From contig NW_025062476.1 in the NCBI RefSeq assembly GCF_000002995.4, positions 1,495,501 through 1,559,500 on the forward strand: 64,000 nt of DNA, read 5' to 3'. The stretch is from Brugia malayi (taxonomy: Eukaryota > Nematoda > Chromadorea > Rhabditida > Onchocercidae). Every line of letters begins with the position of its first letter. Position 1 is the stretch's first letter. The notes below the pieces were generated by a model. The model searched no databases. It was not told the DNA's origin and worked only from the letters and a program-made list of their open reading frames with translations. The position numbers were made by a program, and so were the translations under genes. Positions 42,961 to 55,774 of the stretch are shown here, in pieces.

Positions 42961-43503
42961 TATCAGTTCATTCATTGTTCAACCTAAAATCTTATCATCT
43001 CATTATTCATTCATTCATAAAAAAAATTTCAAAGCTTGCTATTTTGTAAATGAAACGATTAATAATTGTCACCGACATTTCCTATATTCAATGACTGTCA
43101 CAAATGTATATTATTCAAGCCTTTGCATTTGTTTATATGTAATAATACCAAGAATTTTAACTGTATTTTTATTCGTCAGAATAAACCAAACTAAATACCA
43201 AAAAAAAAAAGAAAAAAAAATAGACAAATGAGAACAAAAAAAAAAAAAAATTGAAAAAAATGAAAACAGAAGAAACAAAGAAATCTATGTTAGACGTTAA
43301 AATAACACAAAAAAAAAAAAAAAAGTGAAGGCAGTCCACGTATGTAACCAAATGTCATACACGTATATGAAATGATGCTTGGAATAAGGGATAAGAAGTT
43401 ATAAAAGATTCTATTGCAGTGTATACCGTATACCTTTATCGAGAATAAAGGTCACGGGATAGCTATGAAACCAAAAAAAAAAAACTGTTCTTTTCAATGT
43501 TAT

Positions 43504-43509
43504 TTTATT
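43504..43509 (-). terminator. Candidate polyadenylation signal of the small minus-strand gene
   Basis: AATAAA on the minus strand beginning five bases after the TGA stop at 43514. Confidence 0.4.
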
Positions 43510-43513
43510 TCAA

Positions 43514-43856
43514 TCAGTTCTTGTCACTCATTTTTTTTTCTTTTTTATTTTTAAATCTCTCAAATATTAAAATTACCTCATCTACTAAGTCAATATTTAC
43601 ATCTATGAAAAATCCCTGAACAGAAAAGATACACGGAAACATCGGAATGTCATTAGAAGGATAGAAATGAATAGTGATATAAAATGGATGGAATGAAAAT
43701 AAGAAATTGAATAAATTCATGAAAAACGACAAAAAACAAAAATCGCAGAGGAAAATAGAAAACAAGAAAAGTTGATTCAGCTTTTGCGATTCGTCGGTCA
43801 TTCTCGTTCATCAAACATTGTCCAAAATCTCGAATGGCAGCTATTTGTGCATGCAT
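43514..43856 (-). CDS. Possible 64-residue protein, unrecognised
   Basis: Unrecognised. Minus-strand exons 43856-43764 and 43615-43514 join in phase 0 into 64 residues. Exon 1 looks strongly coding (MHAQIAAIRDFGQCL, NENDRRIAKAES). Exon 2 reads GFFIDVNIDLVDEV and ends in a Lys-rich tail. Donor GTTTTC is weak, acceptor TCTGTTCAG is good. An acceptor TTTTGACTAG lies 36 bases upstream of the ATG, and AATAAA follows the stop. It sits about 600 bases downstream of the kinase gene on the same strand, a spacing seen in some nematode operons. It could instead be the end of a longer gene or a chance open stretch. Confidence 0.35.
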
Positions 43857-44472
43857 GATTGCATAAAAATTTAAAGAAAGAAATCAATAATTCTAGTCAA
43901 AATAATAACAAAGAATGGAAGGTAAACAATAAGAATCTATTGTAAAGAGGGAATAATTTTCGTACAATAAAATAATGCTAAAATATGATTCCAGAAAAAA
44001 AAAAAAAGGAATATGCAGGGACAAAAGTAAACACAAAAGGGAAGGTCAAAAATTGAATGTGCTTTAGAACTACAAATGAGTGAAGTTTAACTTAATGTTT
44101 GGCTTAACATTAAAGTGTGATAATAAAGCGAGAAATTGTAAACTTCGAACTTGAATAACACCGGAAATCCTACAAAATTTTCTTGGTCGTGATAGCAGTA
44201 GTAAATCCATCCCTTAGCAAAGAAAAACACTTACTGATGCAATCAAAAATAGTCGAGAATGAACTGAAAGGTGAAAACAGAAAATGGAAAACGCTTGACA
44301 GAGAAAGGTATATGTATATAAGACAGAGAGAGAGAGAGACTCGTTTCCGATTACTGCATCTATATTTCTAGCGAAAAGATTCACGGAGATTATCACTAAA
44401 GATCAATCTCGAAAAGATTCAGGGAGATTATCACTAAAGATCAATCTCGGTTATAGTTTCAGAAAATTGAAG

Positions 44473-47400
44473 CTAACACTGGGTAGCACAGTAAGATCCT
44501 TGCAACAATGCTTTCTCGCCTTCCAAAAGTCGAAAAGCTTTATTAAGCAGTTGCTGAACTTTTTGACAGTTTGTGCGATTTGATGTTGAGGCGTAAGGAA
44601 GCAGCTGATATGTATGAAAATCAACACATTGTTCGATCACCGTAAGCAATAAACGGCCATGCTCATCTCGATTAATGACTAGTTTTTCATGTGATTCCAA
44701 AAAATTAATCTAGAAAAAAAAAAAAAATGAATTATTATTTTTACATTATAATAGAAAAAAAGAAAAAAGTACAATAAAATGTTAGAACTTATATTTTTCT
44801 AACTGTGAACAAATAGTAAAATGCGAATGTATATCATCAATATGATCAATGTTATGTTTATCTAATAAGCTTACTTTGCTTTTATGATTAAGCTAAAAAA
44901 AAAGAAAAAAAAAATGAATACTAAGATTTTTTTTGAAAAATTAGGAAGAAAATTCACTTTCATGAAAAAAAAATTCTATCACAAATAAAAAAAAAAAAAC
45001 TATATAAGTCTTCGTTTATTCCTAAATAGAAGTAGAAGTAGCTTAGTAAAGAGAATTAGTTTATGTATTACTTACATATGTCAAATTAATCTTAGAGTTA
45101 ATAAAACTTCGATAAACAGTGTAAAAGTAATTTGTAAAATTTACCTGAATTGTTCCTAAAGCAAGAAACATCACTAGCACTCCACCATGTCGTTTTTGAT
45201 AAACTAAAGCATCTAACTGTTGCCGAATATTGCTATGTTCATATACTGGCTGAAGCTCCTTATCCATATAATCACTGTAAGTGATAAAAAAAAAAAAAAA
45301 TGAAAATATCGAAGTTAGGATAAACTGATCAACATCTGATTCATCAGTAGAAGAATGGAAACATAACAAGTGATAAGTGATAAGAATATAAAATGTAGAT
45401 GGAATGAAATCAATACTAATTGAGGGAAATATACTTTTTGATATGAATATATTGAATCCTCTGATATGATAAGGCAATTTTTTTTCCTCACTAGTATTAT
45501 TCTAACAAATTTCCACAACAAATTTATCTAAAAGAAAAAAAAAATGACAATAATGCAACCTAAAAAGTTCCACAATACGGATTTTTTTTTTCAGTCGTTC
45601 ATTATTGATAGTATGCAAAGTAGTCCATTCAAAAAAAGACCAAGGATCCTGACCTGTATCACTTATCATCAAATAACGCCCAGCTTCATTTTCTGCAGCA
45701 CGCCTAAAAGAAAAAAAAAATTGAAAACTGAAAAAATTAAAACAAATGAATTCATTAAGATATAGCTATCTTTATCACAATATTCATACTGATGTTTGGT
45801 GAAAAATGATATGAAATGATCTTATCTTAATGAATATATGAATGATCAAATCTTAATGATTATACTTGATTTATTACTAATGGAATTCTTTTAGTCATAA
45901 GAATGTAAAAAAAAAAAATGCCTGCGTGAAAGAGAAGAATTATCGATAAAAAGAGTACAATAAGTACCATCGCTGAGAGTACAACTAAAACCGTATTTAT
46001 TAGTATAATCCATCCATTTGCTTACCATATTCAATTGAAAATCTAGCAAATGAGACACTTCATCGGATACTAAAACAAAATTAATTATAGTCGAAAAAAT
46101 TAGTTCTTGTCGAATATCAACATTTATTATGAGCATATGAAAAATTAAGTCTGACATATATGTATAAGTAAAAGAATTTTAAAAAATGATGTTAATCACT
46201 TTTTTCATATAACTTGTATAAAACAAAAAAAGAAAAAAAAAATACACAGTGGTACTTAGACAATAAGTATAATAATACCAGTGTAATAGCCAAGTAGCAA
46301 TTGCTTGTACAAAACTTTACAATCAGAAACCGATCGTGGTGACCGAGCATTTAAGCATCCTTCGGAGCCAATTCCAGAATCACCAATGCTGCAACCTCCT
46401 CCAAATCCCTGCAATTTCTCAATACAAAATGAAAAAATCAAGAATTCCATTGGCAAAATAAGAATTGCAAAATGAGGACTTATTAGAGAAAAGTCATAAT
46501 TACTTTTAATAGTCTTATACAAAAGTATTTATGCTAGAAAAATTAGGAACTATCGGAAAGAACAAAAACATGTAGCAACATACTTGATTAAAATTTTTCT
46601 TAGACAATTGAAATATGTTATTCTCTTTCGTTTTTGCTGAGTATGGTTCATTTTTTCTAAAATATTCTTTATTAACATTAAAAGCATTCGAGTGACCACT
46701 GCCAACCGAAAAACCTGAACTATCTTATTGTAGCAGATAAAAGTCGTTCAATAGAAAATTAGCTATCTTTTAATGCAAGAACATTTTAAGCGCTTATTTG
46801 TGTTATTTCTATCACATATGACTTTTTTGCCAGTCAAAATTCATATTTTGCTTCATTTAGAAAAAATTTATAGAAACAAAAACCAGTCTCTTTTCTCTTC
46901 TAGCAGCTGTTTAAAGTCGGATAAAAGATAGTTTGGCATCGATTGAAAAGTACATTAAAGCTTACACCAATTATCGCCGTCAATTTTAATGCAAATTTTA
47001 AAGTTAGCAAACTAACCCCGCAATATCTCTGTTGCCAAAGTATGGATGAGATTTGATAGCAGTTACTTTCATTCGAGCCATTGCATCTAACGTAAGCAAC
47101 CTGAAAAGTGAAAAAAAAAAAAAGATAATCATTTGATGATTTTTCAAGAAGATTCAATGATTTTTTTTTTTACTTTTCACTAATATCATTCAATAATCTG
47201 AATAATCTCTAATAATTATCGAAAAAAATATAAACCGAAGCAAATATCAATAAGTAAGAAAACTGTCTCTGTATCTTTCTCTCTCTCTCTCTATATATAT
47301 CAGTATATCATTTACTTCGAAATGAGATCTTCGGCACAAATGCAAATTTTCGGTTTAAGCGGAAAAGAATAGTCGCCGGATGCTATTTTGACATAAGTTT

Positions 47401-49515
47401 TTTCTAATGTATCAGCCTCAAATGGCGGTTTACCGACCAACATGCAATACAGTATACAACCAATGGACCACGCTTCTGATTCTTTTGAATGGCCTTCTTG
47501 TTTAAGTACCTGAAAAATTTATATTTTTCATTCATCTCATCTTTTTTCTCAGATTTTTTTTTTTTTTAATTTGATGGAATTTTCAATAAATTTAAGTCTC
47601 ACTAAAAAGATCATTAAACGTCAAATGAACAAAACGCATCTTAATGATAATGATATTGACCATTAATAGAGATGATATGGTCCTGAAGATTATCCATTAA
47701 TTTGGAGATTTAAGTATGAAATATGAACTCACTCATCTCTTTAATAATCATGATCACAAAGTTGACCAGAAATAGTAATGCTATCGAAAAAAAAAAAAAA
47801 CAAAAAATTACCGGAAATGTTTGATGACATTGTTGAAATTAGAAAAAAAAAAAGAAAATTCAGGTTCGTTTACTGTTCTTAAAATGCGGAACTGATAAGT
47901 GACATAAGAAACAGGAAGAAATTGATAACAAACTTCGTATAGAAAAGATAATGAATGGAATAGAGGAGAAATTCTCATATAAAAAATGATATCATTGATT
48001 AGTTTCAAAAGATGTTGCAAAAGAAAGGGAACGAAAGAAAGAAGCCAATACTTTTAAAATAAAAAAAAAAAAACAGATGCATACCTGAGGTGAAAGATAA
48101 TTTGGTGTCCCGCAAACATTCATCGAGGAATAAGGTAAATCATCTAATTTCAATGCCAAACCAAAATCTGCCAATTTGACCTGTAATTTAAATTTCTGAA
48201 ACCAAACTGAGTTTTTGGACAAGCAAGAAATTTCATCAGGGAAGGAAGAAGAGAAAAAGCAGATTTATGATCCAATAACTCAAACCAACTTCCTAATAAA
48301 ACTTCGAAAAAAAAAAAAATGAGACTTTCAGAACAGACAAGTTCATTTCCTTAAACAATCGGTTCATGAATCAAACTTGACATAAAATGTAGATGAAATA
48401 GCTAAGCAAGGTTTTTTCAGTACATGACATCCGAAAAATGTTTAAATTAAAAACTAGTAAAATGATAAATTACCTGATCATTACTGCAAAGGAGAATATT
48501 GCCAGGCTTCAGATCACGATGTAAAATGCCAATTTCTTCATGTAAATATGTGACAGCGTCAACAATTTGCAATAAATACGATCGGGCACTGTTATCCCTC
48601 AATTGCCCTCCTAGAACGATGAAATATAGATGAGAAACACGAGGAAAAGAAAAACGAGAAAGGATGTAAGGAGCAAATGTGTTTACCTTGTTTGAATAAG
48701 TGAGATTAATTGGACAGCACAGCTCAACTGTCGATGACTTTTCGATTTTATGTTATTAATGACATTATTCTAAGAAGATTAAAAAACTTTTATAGCTAAC
48801 AAACTTTGATTGCAGAATCTCAAAATTCCACAAAAAAAATCTATTCTCCAATTAAGATGCATTTCTTTCCTTTCGTCTCGGTACTATGATTAATTACAGA
48901 GATCAAATATTTGGACTACTAATAACAACAGTTTCTTTAGGTCATCTCATTGCTTTAACTTTTTTCAAATCATAATGAAAATAAGTGAATACTCAATAAT
49001 GTTTAGAATGTGCTAGAATTTCAGATCAAATCGTTTGACTAACTCCAAAATACAGGATGAAATGATATGAAATAATAGTTTTCTCTATTGCTTTTATAAA
49101 GAAAAAAAAAAAAAAAAAAGAAAAAATCAAAGAGGGCAACAAACCAGGTGCATTTTGAATGCGACAAAGGAGAGTTCCGTTGTGACAAAGTTCAAGCACC
49201 ATATAGACGTTGATGTTATCTTCGAAAAAACTCAAAAATTTGACCACATTTGGATGGTTCAATGACTTATGGATTACTATCTCTTTGCGCATCTTTTCCA
49301 GTTTTGAATGCTTAGTGAGACGACTTTTCGGAACAATTTTTAGTGCTACTTCCATCTTAGTTGATGAATCCTTTGCTGCATAACAACGCGCAAAACCTCC
49401 CTCAAAATAGTGCAAATCATCATCGTTTGCAAGTTTTCATTTATAAAATTCAAATTTTGCATTCTATCGAATGATTCAACTAATAATAGTAAAGTTAAAA
49501 ACAAAATGGTAGCAT

Positions 49516-49546
<31 letters not shown>

Positions 49547-49959
49547 GAAAGATTTGTTTTTTAAAAAAAGAGAAACGAATAGCAAGTAATGGATAAAATG
49601 TTTGCTAATTATATTTCTTAGAATACAAAAATTAAAATAATAGATTATAATTATAATAGTAGTAAATTAAATAGATAAAGCACTCACTTTTTTTTTTTAT
49701 ACTATAAATAAGGTAGAGAAGGATTCTCACTCTTTTTTTTTTTAACAAATATTATAAAAGTATCATTTAATTTTAATGGTATGAAAGAAAAAATTTAACT
49801 TACCTTACCAAGATAAAGTGTTGGTATATAGTGATGAAAACTGTTTGGTTCGTATAAAATACCTGGCAAAATTTGTGCAGCTGATGTATCATCCGTACAT
49901 TCATTATTTTGATTACCATTTGAAGTACATGGGCCTAATTGTTCCAATTTTGGTGCCAT
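44473..49959 (-). CDS. Polo-like kinase with two polo boxes (PLK1-3 class)
   Basis: Ser/Thr kinase of the polo family, which acts in mitosis, centrosomes and stress responses. Twelve exons in phase: 49959-49804, 49400-49145, 48610-48474, 48180-48085, 47509-47316, 47100-47017, 46719-46584, 46408-46279, 46069-45922, 45703-45560, 45274-45145, 44709-44473; 615 residues, close to PLK1. Kinase motifs: LGKGGFARCY, VALK, HRDLKPGN, DFG, then NVCGTPNYLSPQV, GCILYCMLVGKPPFEA. A ~95-residue linker precedes polo box 1 (VSKWMDYTNKYGF, with the ligand-binding Trp) and polo box 2 (LALGTIQINFLESHEKLVI, keeping the His-x-Lys phosphopeptide pincer). The activating Thr (T210 in PLK1) is Asn, and the APE Glu is Gln. 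Polo box 1 is divergent in its middle. The intron after 45922 uses a GC donor. PLK2/3-like features (NYLSP) suggest a plk-3-type paralogue, unproven. Confidence 0.9.
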
Positions 49960-49962
49960 ATA

Positions 49963-49971
49963 CTGAAATTT
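49963..49971 (-). promoter_or_regulatory. Spliced-leader acceptor site of the polo-like kinase gene
   Basis: On the minus strand AAATTTCAG ends three bases (TAT) before the kinase start codon. Confidence 0.6.
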
Positions 49972-50879
49972 TTTAGATCATTAAGTATAAATTACATCCA
50001 AAAATGGCATTGACGAATTAATTGCATAAACAAAACGAAAGAGAAATTAATGATTAGAAAGAATTAATGAAGAGAAAATTAAATTGCGCAAAAAACAATG
50101 CATCAATAATACACTCAAAGAGAATAGATACAATTTTCACTATAATCATTGATTTTAACGGAATAAATTTTTTTTTTCTCATGTATTATTAGCACATTTA
50201 TGAGAAAAAGAGAGATGGAAAAATGAGATTAGAACGGAGAGCAATGATTTAGATTTGATACAAAGATGACACTCAATGCTTTTTTTTTTTTTTTAAATGT
50301 TTTATGATTATTCAGATGGCGAAAAAGGACAAATTTTTTTCTTTTTCTTTTTTCTCGCTAATATATTTCTAATTTTTACTAAAATTCCAAACTTTTCTCA
50401 CTTTGTATCAGCGTAAATACTATTAAGGTTACAAAAATAATCTATATAAAGGCTAATAAAAATAGGCTTAATTTATCATTTGTATTTTAATTTTTTTTTT
50501 TTCTTAATTAATCACTTTTCATCTCATTATCAAATATGATAAAAAATCTATGAAGGAAAGATGAAATTATCGCTGACAAAATTAGAAAAGTATGCATTTT
50601 TTTCATCAAAAATGAAATGTTAGTTAAAATTGAAATGTTTATGAAATAAATCTATGACTCTATGTGATAAATCGTATGAAAAATCATACTCTGTGATATT
50701 ACCCCCCCCCACACAAAAAAAAAAAAAAGTTACGCAACGCATTCTTAGATCACGTAATCGTAAATGACGGATAACGCGCAACGTGAGATAACGGAACTTA
50801 TCACATGCAATATGACGCAATACCATATAACGCGCAAAATGAGATAATCTCAAATGAATGCAACATTACACAATCCCAA

Positions 50880-51360
50880 ATGAGACAATATGTAACGCAG
50901 TCCAGTTGCGTGTTTCGTAATACGTCTTGAATACGTCCGATTGCGTGTTTCGTAACACGTCTTGAATATGTCTAATTGCATGTTTTCGTGACACGTCTTG
51001 CGTGCTTCGTGATGCGTCTTGAATACATCCAATTGCGTGTTTCGTAACACGTCTTGAATACGTCCAATTGCGTGTTTCGCAACACGTTTTGAATACGTCC
51101 GATTGCGTGTTTCGTAACACGTCTTGAATATGTCCGATTGCGTGTTTCGCAACACGTTTTGAATACGTCCGATTGCGTGTTTCGTAACACGTCTTGAATA
51201 TGTCCGATTGCGTGTTTCGTAACACGTCTTGAATATGTCCAATTTCATGTTTTCGTGACACGTCTTGAATATGTCTAATTGCATGTTTTCGTGACACGTC
51301 TTGCGTGCTTCGTGATTCGTCTTGAACACATTCAATTGCGTGTTTCGTGACACGTTTTGA
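50880..51360. repeat. 35-bp GC-richer minisatellite with a hairpin in each unit
   Basis: About 13 copies of a 35-base unit, CGTCTTGAATACGTCCGATT then GCGTGTTTCGTAACA, at exact 35-base spacing through the core (51056, 51091, 51126). Each regular unit contains CGTGTT-TCGT-AACACG, a perfect 6-bp stem with a 4-base loop; the TCGC loop variant keeps the stem. It is much richer in CpG than its surroundings. All three minus-strand frames are open over most of it because 35 is not a multiple of three and the unit has no stop in any frame. Flank 50730-50870 is also rich in AACGCG and GACGCA words. Confidence 0.95.
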
Positions 51361-51834
51361 ATGACGTATACGTGAAAGCGTGAAGAAAAAGGTAGAAATT
51401 ATAGATTATAGATAGAAAAGTATAAAGGAAGAAATATCACGTTGTACGTTAATGAAAGACAAACGTTATGTATCCTGAAATCATCCTGAAATTGCATTGC
51501 CAATATAATGTAGAAAGATATACATACTCTATTAATATTGGCAGTAAGTTTAAAATATTTGAAAAAAAATTATATAATGAAGATTAATGTCATCTTTACT
51601 AGCATAAAGAAATACCTTAGGAAAAAAAAAGACGAATTCATTTCAATTTTTTTTTTTTTTTTTTTTTAAATTTAATTCATTGATGCAATTTGGAAATGGA
51701 ACATTTAGAGGAAATGATGAGAAGAAAAGAAGGGAAAATCACTCTGACATTGGTAAAGATATTGAACAAAAGATTGGAAAGAATGTTAGATGAAAAGAGA
51801 TGGAAATGTATGATTTGATAAAGGTTACGGATGA

Positions 51835-52215
51835 TAAGGTGATAAGTAAACTAATCTGTGATTGGGGTGATACTGTGATAAGTTAATTAACCTATGATTG
51901 AAGTGATACTGTGATAAGTTAATTAACCTATGATTGAAGTGATACTGTGATAAGTTAATTAACCTATGATTGAAGTGATACTGTGATAAGTTAATTAACC
52001 TATGATTGAAGTGATATTGTGATAAGTTAATTAACCTATGATTGGAGTGATATTGTGATAAGTTAATTAACCTATGATTGAAGTGATACTGTGATAAGTA
52101 AATTAATCTGTGATTGGGGTGGTACTGTGATAAGTTAATTGACCTATGGTTGGGATAATACTGTGATAAGTAAACTAACCTACGATTGAGATGATATTGT
52201 GATAAGTTGTGATAA
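51835..52215. repeat. 36-bp minisatellite with GTTAATTAAC palindrome
   Basis: About 10 copies of CCTATGATTGAAGTGATACT then GTGATAAGTTAATTAA; CCTATGATTG at 51891 and 51927 shows the 36-base step. Most copies contain the perfect palindrome GTTAATTAAC, with an inner TAATTA of homeodomain type. Confidence 0.95.
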
Positions 52216-53321
52216 GAATAAGTTATCCTTAGCTAAACATAACGATATGATCAGTTGATGTCACGTGATATGTTACGTGACAATGACATCAATGACGTAT
52301 ACCGCAACTCATTTACATGTCACAATAAATCAGTGAAAATTAATGCAATAAATGTGAAATGATTATGATAATGAAAAGATTATTAGATTGTCTTTCAATT
52401 AAAAAAAAATTACAATTAGTTATCATTTATGCTCGCTTATCATTCTTTGCTAATTTTTCAATTTTTTATTCGCTTATAAATTATCATAATAAATGCTAAA
52501 ATAAGTGTAATATTAGAATGATAACGATAATTTCAAAATTTTTTTTAATCTAATCTAAAACTTTTTTGAAATATTAAAATGGATAGGAAAAGGAAAGTTG
52601 GTATTGGTAGTAATAATAATAATGAAAAAAAGGTGGGAGAGAGGGAGGGAGGGAGGGAGGGAGGGAAAAAATGAATTGAAGTGATGAAAGTTTACTGAAA
52701 ACTAGTTTACTGGAAAGCATTGCACAATTATCATTTTATAATTAAAAGTTGGGGTACTGTGTTTGTAAATCATTCAATTTCAATAGTTTGTTTATATTTT
52801 GTAATCAATGAATTTCATTGATTAAAAATTTAAAGGTTAAAATGTACATAAATTAAACTAATATTTGAAATTGAGAAATTCAATATATAGTTGACAGTAA
52901 ACTAATTTAATGTAATAATAAATAATAAAAATAAAAGAGAGAGAAAGAGAGAGAGAGAGAGAAAGAATGAAAAACAATAACTTTTTATATGTGATATTTT
53001 TATTTTATATTATGGAAAAATAAACAAAATACAAGATATTATTAACATTTTTATACAAAAATATGTAAAACAAATGTGTCAATTAAAATGAAAGAGTAAT
53101 TAGAGGAAAGAAATAAAAGAAGAAAAATTAGATAAAATATTGACAAAGGAAAATAAACATAAATTAAACAATTAGAAATGATTTGAAAAATTTAATCCAA
53201 AATTTACTTATTTATTTCTCATTTTCTTCTATTTCATTCTTTTGCCACTCTTAATAGAACACTAAAAAAAAAAAAAGAATTGAAAAACAAAACAAAAAAG
53301 AAAAAATAAAGAAAAACACAC

Positions 53322-53396
53322 GGTTAATTATCTATTTATTACCTGTTAATTATCTATTTATTACCTGTTAATTATCTATTTATTACCTGTTAATTC
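53322..53396. repeat. ~22-bp tandem repeat (GTTAATTATCTATTTATTACCT)
   Basis: Three and a half nearly perfect copies. Confidence 0.9.
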
Positions 53397-54029
53397 TTTT
53401 TTTTTTTTTAAAAAATAAGGAAGATTATTACTTGTTAATTTGAAATAGTAGCAAAAGATAAAACAATAAACCAAATTGACCTATTTTTGTAGAATATCAT
53501 CAACAAGCAAAGAAGAGAAAATTGGGTAAAGCGGGAGAATGGGGTGACAAATTTGTGTGTGGACAGTAAAAAGTGAAAAGAGAGGAAGTCTTCTCTCTTT
53601 CTCCTTTTCTCCCTCTCCCCCTCCCCCTCTCTCTCTCTCTCTATTTTGTTTATACATTTTTCATGATTGTTTAAATTTACAGTTTGAATAACTTTTTTGC
53701 AAAAATAAGAGAGAGAGAGAGGGAGAGGGAGAAAAAAACGGAAAAGGAAAGAAAGGACGAATGAAATGATTTTAGCAATCAAAAAAAAAAAAATGTGTTC
53801 ATTTATTTATTGTAAAGGTATAAAAAATGTTGTAATTGAATGATTTCTCCTTCTCATGTGACAATATTTTGTCAACTAAATAAACTTTATTCTTTTTTTA
53901 TACCAATAATATCGTTTTTGGTTTAATTTATTGATAAAAAAAAAAAAAATTACAAAAATTATTTAAACTCTAAAATGACAAATTTTATATGTATGAATTA
54001 AAATTAATGCTTCAATTAGAAATTATTTC

Positions 54030-54205
54030 ATGACTCTTTTCTTACTTTATATTTACTTTATATTCTTACTTTATATTTAAAAATTCAATTAGAAATCATT
54101 TCAAGACTTTTTCTTACTTTATATTTAAAAATTCAATTAGAAATCATTTCAAGACTCTTTCTTACTTTATATTTACTTTATATTCTTATTTTGTATTTAA
54201 AAATA
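54030..54205. repeat. Degenerate repeat of TTCTTACTTTATATTTA / AATTAGAAATCATTTC
   Basis: Three nested copies of AATTAGAAATCATTTCAAGA followed by one or two TTACTTTATATT blocks. Confidence 0.85.
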
Positions 54206-54969
54206 ACAATAACTTAAATTACAAGAAACATCGAATGATTGAGTAGTCTCGAGAAAAGTAATAGTGATAAAATTTGAAAATTTGTTCGAACATTCAAATT
54301 CATTTGAAATATTTAGCAAAAATAATTTGAAATAAAAAAAAAAAAAAAAAATTATTCCTAACTTTCCTGTTTCTTACATTTCATTTATCTTTTTAACATC
54401 AAATTATTACTAACATTTGACAATATGTTTGTCAAATAATTGCTTGAAAAAAAAAAAAGAGTAAAGAAAAAATAAATTATTTAATTTTAGAATGAATCAA
54501 AAAAAAAATTGTTGAAATTTTGATTGTAAAATTTTAGAAATAAATAATTCAACAATAAAAATTAAACAAACGCTTTTATATAGCACATAGAGAGATATGT
54601 TGATATTTGAATAGTTTAAAGGAATGATAATAAAATGGATGAATCAGTGATAAAAAAAAAAGAAAATATAATAAATAAAATATGACAGGAAGGATTCTTT
54701 TTTAAATTTAATAATAATTGAAAAAAAAAAAATTAAATTTTATGAATAATCATTATCAATCTACATTTTTCCTCTTTTTTTTTTATGCAAATTTTTTTAA
54801 TGCTAACTAGCCAAAAAAAAAAAAAAAAAAAAGTATGTTTGTTTTAAATTAATCATATAGGATTATATTTATTCATATTTTTTTTTTTGATTTTGATCTT
54901 ATTTTATAAATTTAATTCTTAATTTATCAGTTCTAAATTAATCACAAATTTATAGTTTAGCTTAGAATT

Positions 54970-55007
<38 letters not shown>

Positions 55008-55242
55008 ATTATTTCATTTCTTGAAAGCTTAAATTAAAAAAAGGGAGAGAGAGAGAATTATTTCATTTCTTGAAAGCTTAAATTAAAAAAAGGGAGAGAG
55101 AGAAAGAATTATTTCATTTCTTGAAAGCTTAGAATTAAAAAGAGGGAGAGAGAGAGAGAGAATTATTTCATTTCTTGAAAGCTTGGAATTAAAGAGAGGG
55201 AGAGAGAGAGAGAATTATTTCATTTCTTGAAAGCTTAGAATT

Positions 55243-55280
<38 letters not shown>

Positions 55281-55442
55281 ATTTCATTTCTTGAAAGCTT
55301 AAATTAAAAAAAGGGAGAGAGAGAGAATTATTTCATTTCTTGAAAGCTTGGAATTAAAGAGAGGGAGAGAGAGAATTATTTCATTTCTTGAAAGCTTGGA
55401 ATTAAAGAGAGGGAGAGAGAGAATTATTTCATTTCTTGAAAT
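54970..55442. repeat. ~50-bp composite repeat alternating GA tract and unique block
   Basis: Nine copies of GAATTATTTCATTTCTTGAA then AGCTTAAATTAAA and a variable (GA)n/GGGAGA tract. Length changes come almost only from the GA part. The core AAGCTT is palindromic. Confidence 0.95.
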
Positions 55443-55774
55443 GTAAGTTTTTTTTTTTGGTGGGGGGGAGGAGGAGGAAAGAAAATGATAATAAATAAAT
55501 GCATTTTTGGTGATATAAAATGACGATAATCATAAAAATGAAAAGTGAAATGAGATAGTGTTGTGATAAAACAAGAATTCCAGGAGAAAATCCCATCCAG
55601 AAAACCGGAAAATAATTTGCACAAAAAATTTATAAAACCGGAAAGCATAAAAGAAAAGATAGCATGCAAACTCGTTTTGATTTCTGAAATAATAAATTAT
55701 GAATATGATGAAATCAATCAATTTTAGCATTTCGAGTGACAACGAAAGAAAGAGGATAAAGTTGTTAATCTGAG

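Larger units (their letters stand above)
39676..43503. other. Intergenic region between convergent snt-1 and the minus-strand genes
   Basis: No exon seen. AATAAA at 40189-40194 is a candidate snt-1 polyadenylation signal, about 515 bases after the stop. Contains an AAAGT repeat, a ~58-bp repeat, a 23-bp repeat and many homopolymers. I looked for a second copy of the last C2B exon, as in C. elegans snt-1 alternative splicing, and found none. Confidence 0.55.

Noticed and set aside
44183..44371. Plus-strand frame with Lys/Glu-rich MQSKIVENELKGENRKW
   Set aside because: Ends in a GA tract and has no partner exons in phase; lies just beyond the 3' end of the kinase gene on the other strand.
50850..51353. 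Open frames of 143 and 167 codons on the minus strand
   Set aside because: They are readings of the 35-bp satellite, which is stop-free in all minus-strand frames; the 35-residue protein repeat simply reflects three units of 35 bases.
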